The notes under the pieces: model-generated
The model's database searches: none
What the model saw: the letters and a program-made list of their open reading frames with translations, nothing else
What the model was told of the DNA's origin: nothing
Made by a program: the position numbers and the translations under genes
In this document: positions 9,698 through 19,325 of the stretch, piece after piece
Numbering within the stretch: position 1 is the stretch's first letter
Layout: every line of letters starts with the position of its first letter
NCBI GenBank assembly: GCA_001839685.1
Contig: MLAK01000895.1
Location: forward strand, 14,746-50,119
Direction: 5' to 3'
Origin: Tritrichomonas foetus
Taxonomy: Eukaryota > Parabasalia > Tritrichomonadida > Tritrichomonadidae
Length of the DNA stretch: 35,374 bases

Positions 9698-10030
9698 TAA
9701 ATTCACTCATCACTTTTTATTAATAAAATTGTTTGTACATTCTTTTCTACTGTTATTACCTTGGCACAATTATTAATCTTTCTTTATTAATACCATTTGG
9801 TAGCATTAGCTAAAATGATATCAATGATTGATATGTGTTGATACTTTTTGATGTTATGCTCTTCTTTTCAGCGATATCAACCTCATATCATCTAAATAAA
9901 GTAAGTAACGAAGACCAAATATCTATTTAATTTTGAATAAATTTTTTTTTTAGATTTGAAAAATATATATACATCACAAAAAATCCGTTATTTGGATTTG
10001 AAAAAATTAGAAAATCATTGAAAAACAGAA
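9698..10030. other. Intergenic region
   Basis: A 333-base AT-rich gap between two plus-strand genes. Apart from the initiator element at its right end I see only short A/T runs. Confidence 0.6.
10015..10019 (+). promoter_or_regulatory. Initiator element (TCATT) of LRR gene
   Basis: ATCATTGAA with the predicted start A at 10017, giving a 14-base leader to the ATG at 10031, the same spacing and word as before the importin-like gene. Confidence 0.55.
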
Positions 10031-11803
10031 ATGAACTCGAACAGTCTCACGAAACGAGTTCTGAGAGCCCCCTATGAATTTGAAAGGGTGGGGCCTCTTG
10101 CTAAGCCTCCGGCTGGCCACAAGCCTGATTTTTCCCTCTCAGTCAACCGCCCTCCCCAACATCGATCTTCATCCCAAAATAATCTCACAGTCACAAAGTC
10201 GATAAGACATAAACGCGCTGTAACGTTGGACACTTTATTCCTCGTTGATATTTTGCACACATCCAATTTCGAAAAATGTGAAGAAATTGATGGATCTTCT
10301 CAAAATTTAAATGCAATCGATTTAACAGCAATTCGACAACTTCTATCTATCCGCAAAGCCGATTTTTCCGATAATTCTCTTCCGCTCGAGCCTTTCGCAG
10401 TTCTTCCGTCGCTTGAAGAGCTAGATTTATCATGCAATTCAATCAGGTCCTTCGATTACAAGTCGAGCGAGTCAATGACAGGCGACGATCGCGCATGGGC
10501 TTCACTGCATACTTTAAATTTGAGTTTTAATAACTGCGGAAAGATATTATCAGATTTGCAATTAATTCCGCTTTTGGCCGATCTCAATCTTTCAAATAAT
10601 TCTCTATCATCCCTTCCTTCAAATCTCATGCACTTTACTTGCTTGACGGACTTAAATTTATCCAATAATAATTTGAATTCAGATGCGTCAATTTTTTCAC
10701 TCGCAACTATTCCTTCACTTAGAAATTTAAATTTGGATGGAAATAATATCATTCATTTCCCTAAATTTCAATTTGGTTTTGAGGCGCTTTCAAAACTTTC
10801 AATCAAAAACAATAAAATTGAAATGCCTTCTGATATTGAATCACTTTTAGATTTGAATATCGAAGAAGTTAATATTATAGGAAATCCAATAATTTTGAGA
10901 CCAGCAAATCTTTCAGAAATCAGACAAAAATTTGCCACATCAAATATTACTTTAATTTGTGATGCTCCTCCACCTGCAGTAAAGCGTGCTCTTGCTGGAC
11001 CTCTTCGAACAATTGCGTTTGATCCCTTAACACTTCCATCATTCACGAAAGCCCACATTCGTGCATTAAATAGAAAGAAAGTGGTGTTGGAAGGAATGGA
11101 CACAACTATTGGAAACTTAAGTTGTCTCTCTGGTAAACAGTCCCAAAACTCAATGGATAAAAATCCAAAGAGTCAGAATGATCAAAAATCTCAAAAACAT
11201 CAAACTGCAACAATTATACAAGATGATGATGTTTTCATGACTGCTTTTGGTTCAAAAGCTGATGATGAACCAAGAAATCTTGACATTGATCCAACACCAC
11301 TTCCTGAACCAGATGAGGATATTGAAATCACAAGTGTTTGGGCAGAAGTTCCTGTTGTTCAATTAGAAAGACGCCAAAAGCTAACTTCAAAGAAACGACA
11401 AGAATTTATGAAGGCTTTTTCACAACTTCAGTTCATTGTTTCTCATCCAGACTTAAGATTGAAGCCACGAGAATCACCTTCAATGGAACCAGAAGAAACT
11501 GATATGCCAGTAGAGGAAGAAGTACCGGATATCATCCAGGGAAAGAAGCCTGTTGTTGTAAAGAACAAGAAGAAGGCGGTGGCAACAAAACTTGCGGCAA
11601 GGACAGAATATACAAAGACAGAGATTCAATCGATGTTATCAAGTATGCAAGAAAGACTTTCATCAGTCGAACGAGATCTTCAAGTTGCAGACGAATCAGG
11701 CCAAACTGCAGTCGAAATTGCACTCGATCAAAAGAACTTCGCAAGTTTGCACAAACAGTACGAGACTATTCGTGCGGAATTGATCAATACATTGAATTCA
11801 TAA
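10031..11803 (+). CDS. Leucine-rich-repeat protein, XRRA1-like
   Basis: A 590-residue protein. Residues ~1-65 are basic and Pro-rich. About 105-290 holds a run of SDS22-type leucine-rich repeats (LEELDLSCNSI, LADLNLSNNSL, LTDLNLSNNNL, LRNLNLDGNNI). The middle is Ser/Gln/Lys-rich and disordered, and residues ~535-588 form a predicted coiled coil (SSMQERLSSVERDLQ). The entry to the repeats (ADFSDNSLPLEPFAVLPSLEELDLS) resembles X-ray radiation resistance-associated protein 1, which has the same order: basic N-terminus, LRRs, charged C-terminus. XRRA1 function is poorly known. A protein-binding scaffold role is inferred, and other LRR/coiled-coil proteins of flagellates are alternatives. The first ~500 bases are clearly GC-richer than the 3' half. 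Confidence 0.7.
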   Translation: MNSNSLTKRVLRAPYEFERVGPLAKPPAGHKPDFSLSVNRPPQHRSSSQNNLTVTKSIRHKRAVTLDTLFLVDILHTSNFEKCEEIDGSSQNLNAIDLTAIRQLLSIRKADFSDNSLPLEPFAVLPSLEELDLSCNSIRSFDYKSSESMTGDDRAWASLHTLNLSFNNCGKILSDLQLIPLLADLNLSNNSLSSLPSNLMHFTCLTDLNLSNNNLNSDASIFSLATIPSLRNLNLDGNNIIHFPKFQFGFEALSKLSIKNNKIEMPSDIESLLDLNIEEVNIIGNPIILRPANLSEIRQKFATSNITLICDAPPPAVKRALAGPLRTIAFDPLTLPSFTKAHIRALNRKKVVLEGMDTTIGNLSCLSGKQSQNSMDKNPKSQNDQKSQKHQTATIIQDDDVFMTAFGSKADDEPRNLDIDPTPLPEPDEDIEITSVWAEVPVVQLERRQKLTSKKRQEFMKAFSQLQFIVSHPDLRLKPRESPSMEPEETDMPVEEEVPDIIQGKKPVVVKNKKKAVATKLAARTEYTKTEIQSMLSSMQERLSSVERDLQVADESGQTAVEIALDQKNFASLHKQYETIRAELINTLNS

Positions 11804-12386
11804 TATTTTGTTTTGTTTTATTAAATCTGTTATAGAATCTATTTTAATGATATCATTTTGATTATATTTTTCATTTTGATAATCTGTGCAGAGCCGTTGA
11901 TAATTTAACAATTAATTGTTGTACAAATGTTGATTGATATTACCAAAGATAAAATCTGTTTAAACATGCAGAAATCATGATTAGTTTCAACGTTTTATTA
12001 CTTCAAGAATGAAACTTGGTGTTAAAGAGTAAATATATTCTATTAATTCAAATTGATACAGAAAATAATAATATCATGTAAAATTTATTTATCTATATTC
12101 TGCATTGTTGCCAATGTCACATTGAAACAACAATACGAAAAACTGAGTTGAACTATTCGAATACTTATCAGCAATAAGTTGTTTGAATAATATCTAGTAA
12201 TACATTTTCTCTTGGTAGTTTTAAATCTATTCAAAGACATAACATGATAATATCATCACTATTCGCAGGAATGAAGTAAAAAAAAAGTTTGTGTGTAAAA
12301 CAAATTATATTTATTGATAAACAAAGTATAACGTGGAAAAAAAATGATGCACCATGATAAACATACATTAAAACCCGGAAAGGAAA
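11804..12386. other. Convergent intergenic region
   Basis: A 583-base gap between the 3' ends of the LRR gene (plus) and the cyclin gene (minus), so it should hold two 3' ends and no promoter. It is AT-rich, and I see no frame, repeat or RNA gene. Confidence 0.6.
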
Positions 12387-13418
12387 TTATGTGGTTGATA
12401 ATAACTTATTGAGATCCAGGGAAAGAGTCATTTGGAATACTGATTGAGTTGACGAATTGCTGTATCTGCTATGTAATACATGTTTTGGATTATTCAGAAT
12501 TTTAGGTGCCAAACTCAACATTGAGTTAGCACATTTTCTAACTTCGTCAATTTCCTCAATGTGGGCATAAGCCATCAGCCGAAGAGTAGGACAAAATTCA
12601 TTTAAGCACAACTTTCCGAGACAAACAGCTGCGAGAGCAATAATGTTAGGAGAATAATCCATGAAACAAATTGGAAACAATGCTAAATCACAAAAGAAGC
12701 TTGCTGCTTCAATCACATTTTGTTCAGCATCAATTGAGTCCAATAATCTCCTCAGGAAAAACTTCGATGTTGGAAAGCTTAACCGGAAATCAAGAATTCT
12801 TAAGAGTTTTCTTTCACACTTAACGAAATCGTCTGCTTTGTATTCATTTGAACACATATAACTTAGCTCTTCAAGTTTTGGAACAGATCTTTCTTCAATT
12901 TTGGCAGCCATCCACGTGCACGTGACTGCAACCATCTGTAATTGCTTTTCCCTAACCGGCCACTTTGATAGAATTGTATCCAAATAGGTTACTGCTTCAT
13001 AGAGAGTATCATTTGACATTCCGTATTGCTTTTGAATAATCATAATCCATCTGACTGCTGTTTCGTGCATGGTTGGCGTGATTTCTTTCTGGATGAGCCT
13101 GAACTGCTCCGATGAAGTTGTAAGAGAAGAAATGTCTTGTCTGGCAATCGAAAAGATGGTTTCGGCATATTTGGCTAATTTTGCAGGTTTATTTAAATTC
13201 CTTCGATCAACAGCTGGTAAATCGTCATCATCATCGTCATCGTCGTCATCATAGGCTGAGGAGTCTTCGATCACATCTGGATCACTATATTCACTATCGT
13301 CATCATCAAACAGAGTAGTTGGAGGTAGGTTGTTAAATCTTGCCATAAAGGATGTCGTATTCGATTGCTTAGTGTCTTTCCTTGGTAAATTGGATATGAC
13401 TCGGAGAGAAGGCCTCAT
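12387..13418 (-). CDS. Cyclin, A/B-type, with N-terminal destruction box
   Basis: A 343-residue protein starting at ATG 13418. Residues 2-10 (RPSLRVISN) match the destruction-box consensus RxxLxxxxN exactly, as in mitotic cyclins degraded by the anaphase-promoting complex. An acidic region follows, with ten Asp in a row at 57-66. The cyclin N-terminal fold spans about 85-215: the TLYEAVTYLDTILSK helix, MAAKIEE (ASKYEE in B cyclins, with the CDK-contacting Lys and Glu kept) and the ERKLLRILDFRLSFPT helix leading into the C-terminal cyclin fold at about 217-330. The usual MRAILVDWL patch is altered to MHETAVRWI, so substrate docking may differ. Function inferred: activating a CDK in mitosis. 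The next plus-strand gene is 4 kb away. Confidence 0.88.
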   Translation of the reverse strand: MRPSLRVISNLPRKDTKQSNTTSFMARFNNLPPTTLFDDDDSEYSDPDVIEDSSAYDDDDDDDDDDLPAVDRRNLNKPAKLAKYAETIFSIARQDISSLTTSSEQFRLIQKEITPTMHETAVRWIMIIQKQYGMSNDTLYEAVTYLDTILSKWPVREKQLQMVAVTCTWMAAKIEERSVPKLEELSYMCSNEYKADDFVKCERKLLRILDFRLSFPTSKFFLRRLLDSIDAEQNVIEAASFFCDLALFPICFMDYSPNIIALAAVCLGKLCLNEFCPTLRLMAYAHIEEIDEVRKCANSMLSLAPKILNNPKHVLHSRYSNSSTQSVFQMTLSLDLNKLLSTT

Positions 13419-14820
13419 GATGATATTTTCGTGGAATTATTAAACCGACGCAAACTGGGTTCATTTTAATTTTTGCACTTTGGTGTTTTCAATATGTAAA
13501 TGGTCAACAATAAATTTTTGGAGTAAACATTCATAGTTAACTGGTGATTCAATAACTGCGATTTCTAGTAATCAAATGATCAAAATGTTTCTCCGAAAAA
13601 CAATTTATTTATCTTTGAATGGTGATAATGATAATAAAATACCATAAAGATGTCTTGTTGGTATAAAGTTTATATATATGCATGTGAAGTGAAAATAAAT
13701 TCCAGAATCTGTTTTTCTACAGAACTTCTAATATATTTATGATTTCATTTGGAAATCAATCTAATGCTTTGCTAAAGCATTAATTAATCAATTGTCTTAA
13801 ATATCTGTATTGCCGAAAAGTTACAATATTCTGATTGGAAATCGATAACTTTGTTTATATTTTAGTTTTATTTATATAATTATAATTCAATAAAAGTTTG
13901 AATCTAGACACCGAAACATGTCTCCTTCATCACCAACATTTTTTTTCCTATTTCAGAGCAATAGCTTTTCAATAAAGTGATTAATCCAGATAAATATATA
14001 TTCCTTATGTTTAAAGGATTAATTTTTGGAAAAAAAAAAAATACTTTTTAGTCCAACATTGACATATGATTTTTTAATTCTAAACTCGACTAGTTTATTA
14101 TCACAATAATTAGATAAACTATTTATCAATGCGACAGCAAGAAATATTTTTGATCATTCACTACTAACATCATTCTGAAGATGAATTTCGGTTTTCCTGA
14201 CATTATTACTTCATAATTTGTCGATATTTTAACAGGGTGATTGTGGATTAGAAAGATCAATGAAGAATCATCATTTTTTTTGTTAGAGCTAATTGCAATG
14301 TTATCATTGTTACACCCAATTCAGTCTATTTAATGAAAAAGTAAAATTAGTTACATCATCGATGCAAAATTTTTTCACAACAATAAAACCAAAATATGTA
14401 TACTTCACTGTTAAGTTCAATTTTTCGGAATCAGAAATTTCTATTAGAAATCAACTTGCTTTTGTATTTAATTTAATTTTAACTTTTTGGACAGTTTTTT
14501 TAATTTATTGTTTTGTTAATAATAAAAAAAGAAATTGTGATTAATACCATAAAAAGCATATCAATTTTGCTTACGAAGACAATTTTGAACAAAATTCAAA
14601 AAACTAGTGAATTTACAATTATTTATCATTAAAAACTATAGATTTCTTTCTTTCTTTTCTTTCTTTGCCTTTTAGTTGAAATAATCATATCATATAAATC
14701 ATATATATATATAAAGATGATAATGCACATTGAAGGTCACAAAAATTCACAAAATAAATAGAAATGTGTAAGTTAACCATTGATCCTCTCAGAATGTCAC
14801 AGAATCTCAAAATTGAAAAG

Positions 14821-15192
14821 AACGAAAATTATCCAATACATAATTGTGCCATAACAAACGCTTATTAAAGGAACTATTCTTTCCCCTATTTTGATGATGA
14901 AAAACATTGGGTAGATATTCTTTTTCCTATGAGTTTAGTAATTGTGAAGTGAAAGGTCAAATAAAGGCCAAAAGTGGGATAAATTTCATGGGCCAGCAAA
15001 TTCACAGCACATTTACCAATTTAAGTGTTTAAAAACAAAACTCATAAAAAACAATCCTCCCAAAAAATTGGGATGGTGAAATCATATACAAAAATTTCTG
15101 ATAAAATTCGAGAAAAATTGAAAGGGTTAACAGATGTATACAAACTAACTAGCTCTAGATGTAGAAGACTATTGAGAGATCTAAATGAATAA
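14821..15192 (+). pseudogene. Decayed coding sequence, plus strand
   Basis: Protein-like stretches occur in neighbouring frames, separated by stops and frame changes: one with FDDEKHWVDILFPMSLVIVK (about 14888-14947), one with KWDKFHGPANSQHIYQF (from 14972), and a last 39-codon segment from ATG 15073 to TAA 15190-15192 rich in basic helical residues (ISDKIREKLKGL, SSRCRRLLRDLNE), suggestive of a helix-turn-helix. No intact frame covers the whole. I do not recognise the parent family; a mobile-element protein or a DNA-binding protein are possibilities. Chance similarity to coding sequence in AT-rich DNA is not excluded. Confidence 0.35.
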
Positions 15193-15510
15193 TTGTTGAT
15201 ATTATTGTCATCTAAANATTATTTAATTGTAATCCTATTAATAATATATAAATATTATAATTTAAAAATCAAGATACAGAGAAAACCAAATCCAAAAAAA
15301 AATTGTGAGAAAAAAATAAACCCCACAGAAATTTCTGAGAATTATTGAGATAAAAAGTGATTTTATAGCATTAATATCTTGATTATTTCTTATCATAAAT
15401 CGTGCTTTTTATTATCATATGACCCTCCATCGAAAATTATAATGTTTTCCAAAATACAAAAATGAAGTATAAAAAAAATATTAATAATTTTGATATAAAT
15501 AAAAAAAAAT

Positions 15511-16118
15511 TTAGGCATCAATGAGAAGATTACGAATGTTTTGCCATCTAAATGGCGAGTCATCAGAAAAGTCACTTGGCATCGAGTCTGGAAAAAAACA
15601 TATTGGATTCCATTTTTCTTGATTTGGTCTTTCAATCGTTGTATCTGTATCCCTGCTTGAGAATGTGCTGTTGAGGACTGCCAGTCTATTTTCTTCATAT
15701 ACTAAAATTTTATGACAGAAAAGATTTCAATACATTCATATTTGTCAAATGGAAATTGAATGAATTCAACATCACTGAGTTAAAACTATCAAAATTTTCG
15801 CGATTTTTAATTAAAAATCGATAGAAGAAGTGTAAATAGAATTATGGGAAGCAGTATTATAATCTTTGTGATTCTTGGAAAAAAAGCTTCTCACAATTTT
15901 TTTTTAGGCTTTCTCCAAAATCGCTCTTTTTTCGGTTTAATTGTTGCAAAATTTCAAAACTATGAATAAATATGGCTCATAACTATAAAAAATAGATTTA
16001 ACAATTGACTGAAAGCTGTTCACCCGAAAACTGAAACAATAGCTTCTTCAGAATCATTTTCGAAATATTTTTGAATTCGGCCATTTGCGAAGTTTGCGAT
16101 AAGGGAAATTTTCGTCAT
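15511..16118 (-). pseudogene. Decayed gene of about 200 codons, minus strand
   Basis: Read on the minus strand from ATG 16118 (MTKISLIANFANGRIQKYF...), convincing protein sequence continues in successive frames: VNSFQSIVKSIFYSYEPY, then SDFGESLKKNCEKLFFQ, then DVEFIQFPFDKYECIEIF, and finally a 63-codon open tail containing NPICFFPDSMPSDFSDDSPF and ending NIRNLLIDA before TAA at 15511-15513. At least two of the frame changes look like loss of a single base. Codon choice in the last segment (GAC, TCG, CTC, CGT) resembles active genes nearby. I do not recognise the family. No GT-AG introns explain the breaks, so a pseudogene is the best reading; an error-rich assembly patch is the alternative, as an N lies 300 bases away. 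Confidence 0.5.
15801..15820. repeat. Perfect 20-base palindrome
   Basis: CGATTTTTAATTAAAAATCG equals its own reverse complement over all 20 bases. It lies inside the decayed minus-strand gene, so any role is doubtful. It may be an A/T-rich coincidence capped by CG, or a hairpin associated with the decay. Confidence 0.6.
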
Positions 16119-16696
16119 TCTTTTAGTTATTTGGGTTTTGATTTTTGACTGATGGTATTAAGTAATACTGATGATAAGGATCATTTTAGTGATTTCGTAC
16201 GTTAAGACTATTTGGTTTGTATACATCTGGGTTAACTGGAAATCGTTGAAATTGGAAGGGATAACAATGAGTTTTGGAATTACAAAGTGAGCATGTATTT
16301 CATATCAAATCTGGCACCTTAATCAGATGAATAAATGATAATTCATCAATAAGGGAATGGTGTGGAGATTCAACCAAAAAATATTCAAACGATAAACTGT
16401 GGTAAAAAAAAATTCACAAAAAGCTATTCAAATTTTAAAGGTGTTACAAAAAAGTGTTGTGACCTTTCAATTTTGGGAATCTGCAAAAAAAACTTCTCTC
16501 AAAAGTGAATAACAATAAAAGTAAGATATGTGATATTTATTGATTCTATTATTTCATCATCATGAGAATAATCCGATTAATCCCCTTGAATACAGTTGGT
16601 ATTACCTTTTTATGAAAACATTCAAATTTAAAAAAAAATTATCTAATCAAATATTTACAAGTTAACATTTTTTCAATTAATTTTAAAACATAAATA

Positions 16697-16963
16697 TTGA
16701 AAACATCTAAACTATTTTGTATTTTTTCTAGTTTTCTCACAATTATTCAATTTACACAGCGTTTAATTGAATGCAATCCAGAAATTCATATAGAAAAAAG
16801 TAAAAAATTAGAAATTCTTTCCCTCTTCATCAAAACTAAGTTTTCCATTCTATTCAGATATAATTGTGTAAAACTAATCTATAAATCTGAAACTGAGACA
16901 GAAGATGAAAATAATCCCGCAGAGGATAATCAAAAAATTTATAAATCACCCAAATATTTCTAG
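16697..16963 (+). pseudogene. Open frame without ATG, possible gene relic
   Basis: An 88-codon open stretch begins just after a stop, with TTG as its first usable codon and no ATG anywhere inside. It includes LTIIQFTQRLIECNPEIHIE and ends in an acidic segment (ETETEDENNPAED). The composition is protein-like, but there is no start, initiator element or recognised motif. It could be a relic of a decayed gene like its neighbours. Confidence 0.2.
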
Positions 16964-17459
16964 TTTTCTATAATTTTACAGTACTCTGAAAATATTGAAA
17001 TTTAGAGGAAAAAAATCACTTCTGTTAATCAATGATTATTTGTTACATAATAAATAACTAACAAGAAACTGGAATAAAAAGAGATTTGGTCGAATCTTGA
17101 TTGAGAGAGGCATCCATACAAAAAGTTCATAAATTGAATCATCTGAATAATTAAATAAATATCATCACAAAAAATTGAGTTAGCTAAACAAAACACAGAA
17201 GAATTATCAAAATCCTGTATACAATATTTCTGATAAATAATTCTTTTCTGCTCTTATATGAAATAATATCTATTCAATATTTTCATTCCTTTCCTTAATT
17301 TGAATAAATAATTCATAAAAATTATCTAATTCTATTTAATAATTTATTATCAATAAATGTTTCCAAATTCACAAGTAACCTTAAATAATGTCTGAAAAAG
17401 TGAACTCATTTTCTCAAATATGGAAAGAATTCTAAAAAAAATAATCAAAGACTATTCTC

Positions 17460-18689
17460 ATGTCAGCCTCCCACCCAGATTCCCCGTCATCTTTTGTTCT
17501 TTCAGCTTACCGAGCAATTCTTGATCTCCCATCCGAAAACATCCTCGGAGTAGGCGACTATATTCCAATTCCTGACTTTCCAGCCAATATTCTATCCAAC
17601 CTTTGCGACGAAGCAATCGAAGTCTTCAAACAAGAACCAATGGTAGTTGAACTGCAGTCACCGCAATATATTGTTGGTGATCTCCACGGCTCTCTACACG
17701 ATCTTCTCAGAATCCTCAAAATCGCCGATCCGTTCTCGAATAATTTCCTCTTCCTCGGCGACTATGTTGATCGAGGACAATTTTCTACCGAAGTGATCAC
17801 CATCTTATTGGCTCTTAAATGCCAAAAAGCCAAGATCACCCTCATTCGCGGAAATCACGAATTTGAAGAAGTTTGCTCAATTTACGGATTCAAAAACGAA
17901 ATTTTACATTTGTTCGGCTCAGAGGCCCTTTTCCACAAATATTTGAAAGTCTTCAGCTATTTGCCTATCGCAGCAACAATCGACAACATCTCCTTTTGCG
18001 TCCACGGCGGGATCTCGCAGCACCTGCATAACATAAACGCCCTCAAGACAGTCCAAAGGCCGCTCACTGACTCATCAATGCCGCTCATTCATGATATTAT
18101 GTGGTCCGACCCCTCGTCTGTTTTCAGCATGTACTCGGAATCAACCAGGGGCGACTGCTACACTTTTGGCTATGAGGCCGTTCGCAAGTTTAGCTCAGAG
18201 ACGAATTTCCATCTCATCATCAGGGCTCACCAGTATGTCGAGGACGGCTTCAAGATCGAATTGGACAATACAGTTATAACGATTTTCAGCGCAAGCTCTT
18301 ACAAGTTCGATCGATCCAACAAATCCGCAGTTATCAGATTCAACGGGAAATCCGTCGACAAGCTCATATTCGATCCTTATCCAAGACTGATGCGAGAAAG
18401 CGCAATGTTCTTCACAATGAAAAGTCCAAACAAAACCAAAATTATAAACAAATCGTCAAGCATTACATTCATGACAAGAATCGCTCCATCTGGCTCAATG
18501 AAAAACCTGATTGGAAAAATGGGAAATAGAAAGCTGGCTGGAAGAATTGGAATGAACCACATACCAAATTCCAACTCTGCAGCCTCAATGAATACATTTG
18601 TAAATACTCCCACTTCTGGACAGAAACCATTTCAGATTCCAAAGAATTTGATGACGTTTTGTTTTCAAGAGAATGATGAAAACTGCTGA
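17460..18689 (+). CDS. PPP-family Ser/Thr protein phosphatase, PP1-like
   Basis: A 409-residue protein. The catalytic domain (about 15-310) has every PPP signature in order: GDLHG 73-77, GDYVDRG 100-106, RGNHE 130-134, VHGG 181-184, WSDP 215-218, RGDCYTFG 230-237, RAHQ 255-258 and FSASSY 276-281 (FSAxNY in PP1). Metal ligands D74, H76, D101, N132, H182 and H257 are all present, so it should be active as a two-metal phosphoserine/threonine hydrolase. The spacing is closest to PP1. The last ~100 residues are a basic Ser/Met/Gly-rich tail not found in PP1, probably regulatory. Trichomonads have many PPP genes, so the substrate is unknown. The gene is GC-rich for most of its length, and its nearest initiator-like TCATT (17406-17410) is an unusual 52 bases upstream. 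Confidence 0.93.
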   Translation: MSASHPDSPSSFVLSAYRAILDLPSENILGVGDYIPIPDFPANILSNLCDEAIEVFKQEPMVVELQSPQYIVGDLHGSLHDLLRILKIADPFSNNFLFLGDYVDRGQFSTEVITILLALKCQKAKITLIRGNHEFEEVCSIYGFKNEILHLFGSEALFHKYLKVFSYLPIAATIDNISFCVHGGISQHLHNINALKTVQRPLTDSSMPLIHDIMWSDPSSVFSMYSESTRGDCYTFGYEAVRKFSSETNFHLIIRAHQYVEDGFKIELDNTVITIFSASSYKFDRSNKSAVIRFNGKSVDKLIFDPYPRLMRESAMFFTMKSPNKTKIINKSSSITFMTRIAPSGSMKNLIGKMGNRKLAGRIGMNHIPNSNSAASMNTFVNTPTSGQKPFQIPKNLMTFCFQENDENC

Positions 18690-19325
18690 TCTTTTGAAGA
18701 TTCCAAGGTTTTATTTTATCTATCTAATAATGCGAGAAAGGCTTTCTGATTCTTATTCTGCTATTACAGAATTTCGAGATGTAGAATTGCTTTTCTCATA
18801 TAGTAAATTATTGTGTGCTTATCGAACAAGACATAAAATATACAACTTTGTTTATATCAAATAAATATTTCTCAAAAATCAATTTATTTATGATTTTTTT
18901 CTCCTATTAATTTTATTCTTTCCAATCTCAATAGAGTGGGGTGTTTAGTGAGTATGAATTGTACTTTTTCATGAATCAGGCTTTCAGTTTTCAATTTTGA
19001 TTTTGAAATCAAATGAATATAATTGTGATAACAGTTTCCAGAGTTGTTTGATTGTAGAATGACCTGTAAAGGTGGCTTTATGAGATATATGGATATTTTA
19101 TAATATAATATAATAGAACTGTGTATCCTTTTTCTCAAAAAGAAAAATTCCAGTTATTCAAAATATCATATATTTGATACTTTTCCGATAATCCGTCAAT
19201 AATTTATTAGTTTAATACTGGCAGTATGAAAACACATTTATTCGCCTGCAATTCATTCATGAGACAATTTAAATCCACACAAAAGTAGAATTTCATGCAT
19301 GAAAATCGCGACACATGGATTTAGT
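18690..19325. other. Convergent intergenic region
   Basis: About 636 bases between the ends of the phosphatase gene (plus) and the ankyrin gene (minus). An 84-codon minus-strand open stretch (18884-19138) lacks an ATG and is not called. Otherwise AT-rich with no feature I can support. Confidence 0.55.

Larger units (their letters stand above)
13419..17459. other. Gene-poor 4-kb region with decayed coding fragments
   Basis: Between the divergent cyclin and phosphatase genes lies the longest stretch without an intact gene. It contains protein-like sequence broken by stops and frameshifts on both strands (annotated separately), a perfect 20-base palindrome, short microsatellites and poly-A runs, and one ambiguous base (N) at 15217. 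No tRNA or other RNA gene is recognisable. I read it as former genes decaying rather than plain spacer. Confidence 0.55.

Noticed and set aside
9900..9910. GTAAGT resembling a 5' splice site
   Set aside because: No matching trichomonad 3' signal (ACTAAC...AG) follows in a position that would join coding sequence; the downstream gene is complete without it.
14293..14544. 83-codon frame with a hydrophobic C-terminal segment
   Set aside because: It begins at TTG, the first ATG is well inside, there is no initiator element, and Phe/Asn/Ile content is what AT-rich spacer gives by chance.
15140..15160. ACTAACTAG resembling the intron branch/3' signal
   Set aside because: No paired GTAYGT upstream joins frames; it lies in decayed coding sequence.
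15393..15698. 101-codon minus-strand frame with ATG
   Set aside because: Overlaps the decayed gene in a different frame; the other frame (ending NIRNLLIDA) is far more protein-like, and this one degenerates into Phe/Ile-rich sequence.
17085..17110. GGTCGAATC resembling a tRNA T-arm
   Set aside because: No acceptor stem, anticodon arm or A-box can be fitted around it.
18884..19138. 84-codon minus-strand open stretch after the phosphatase
   Set aside because: No ATG, no motif, and it sits in a convergent spacer where no promoter is expected.
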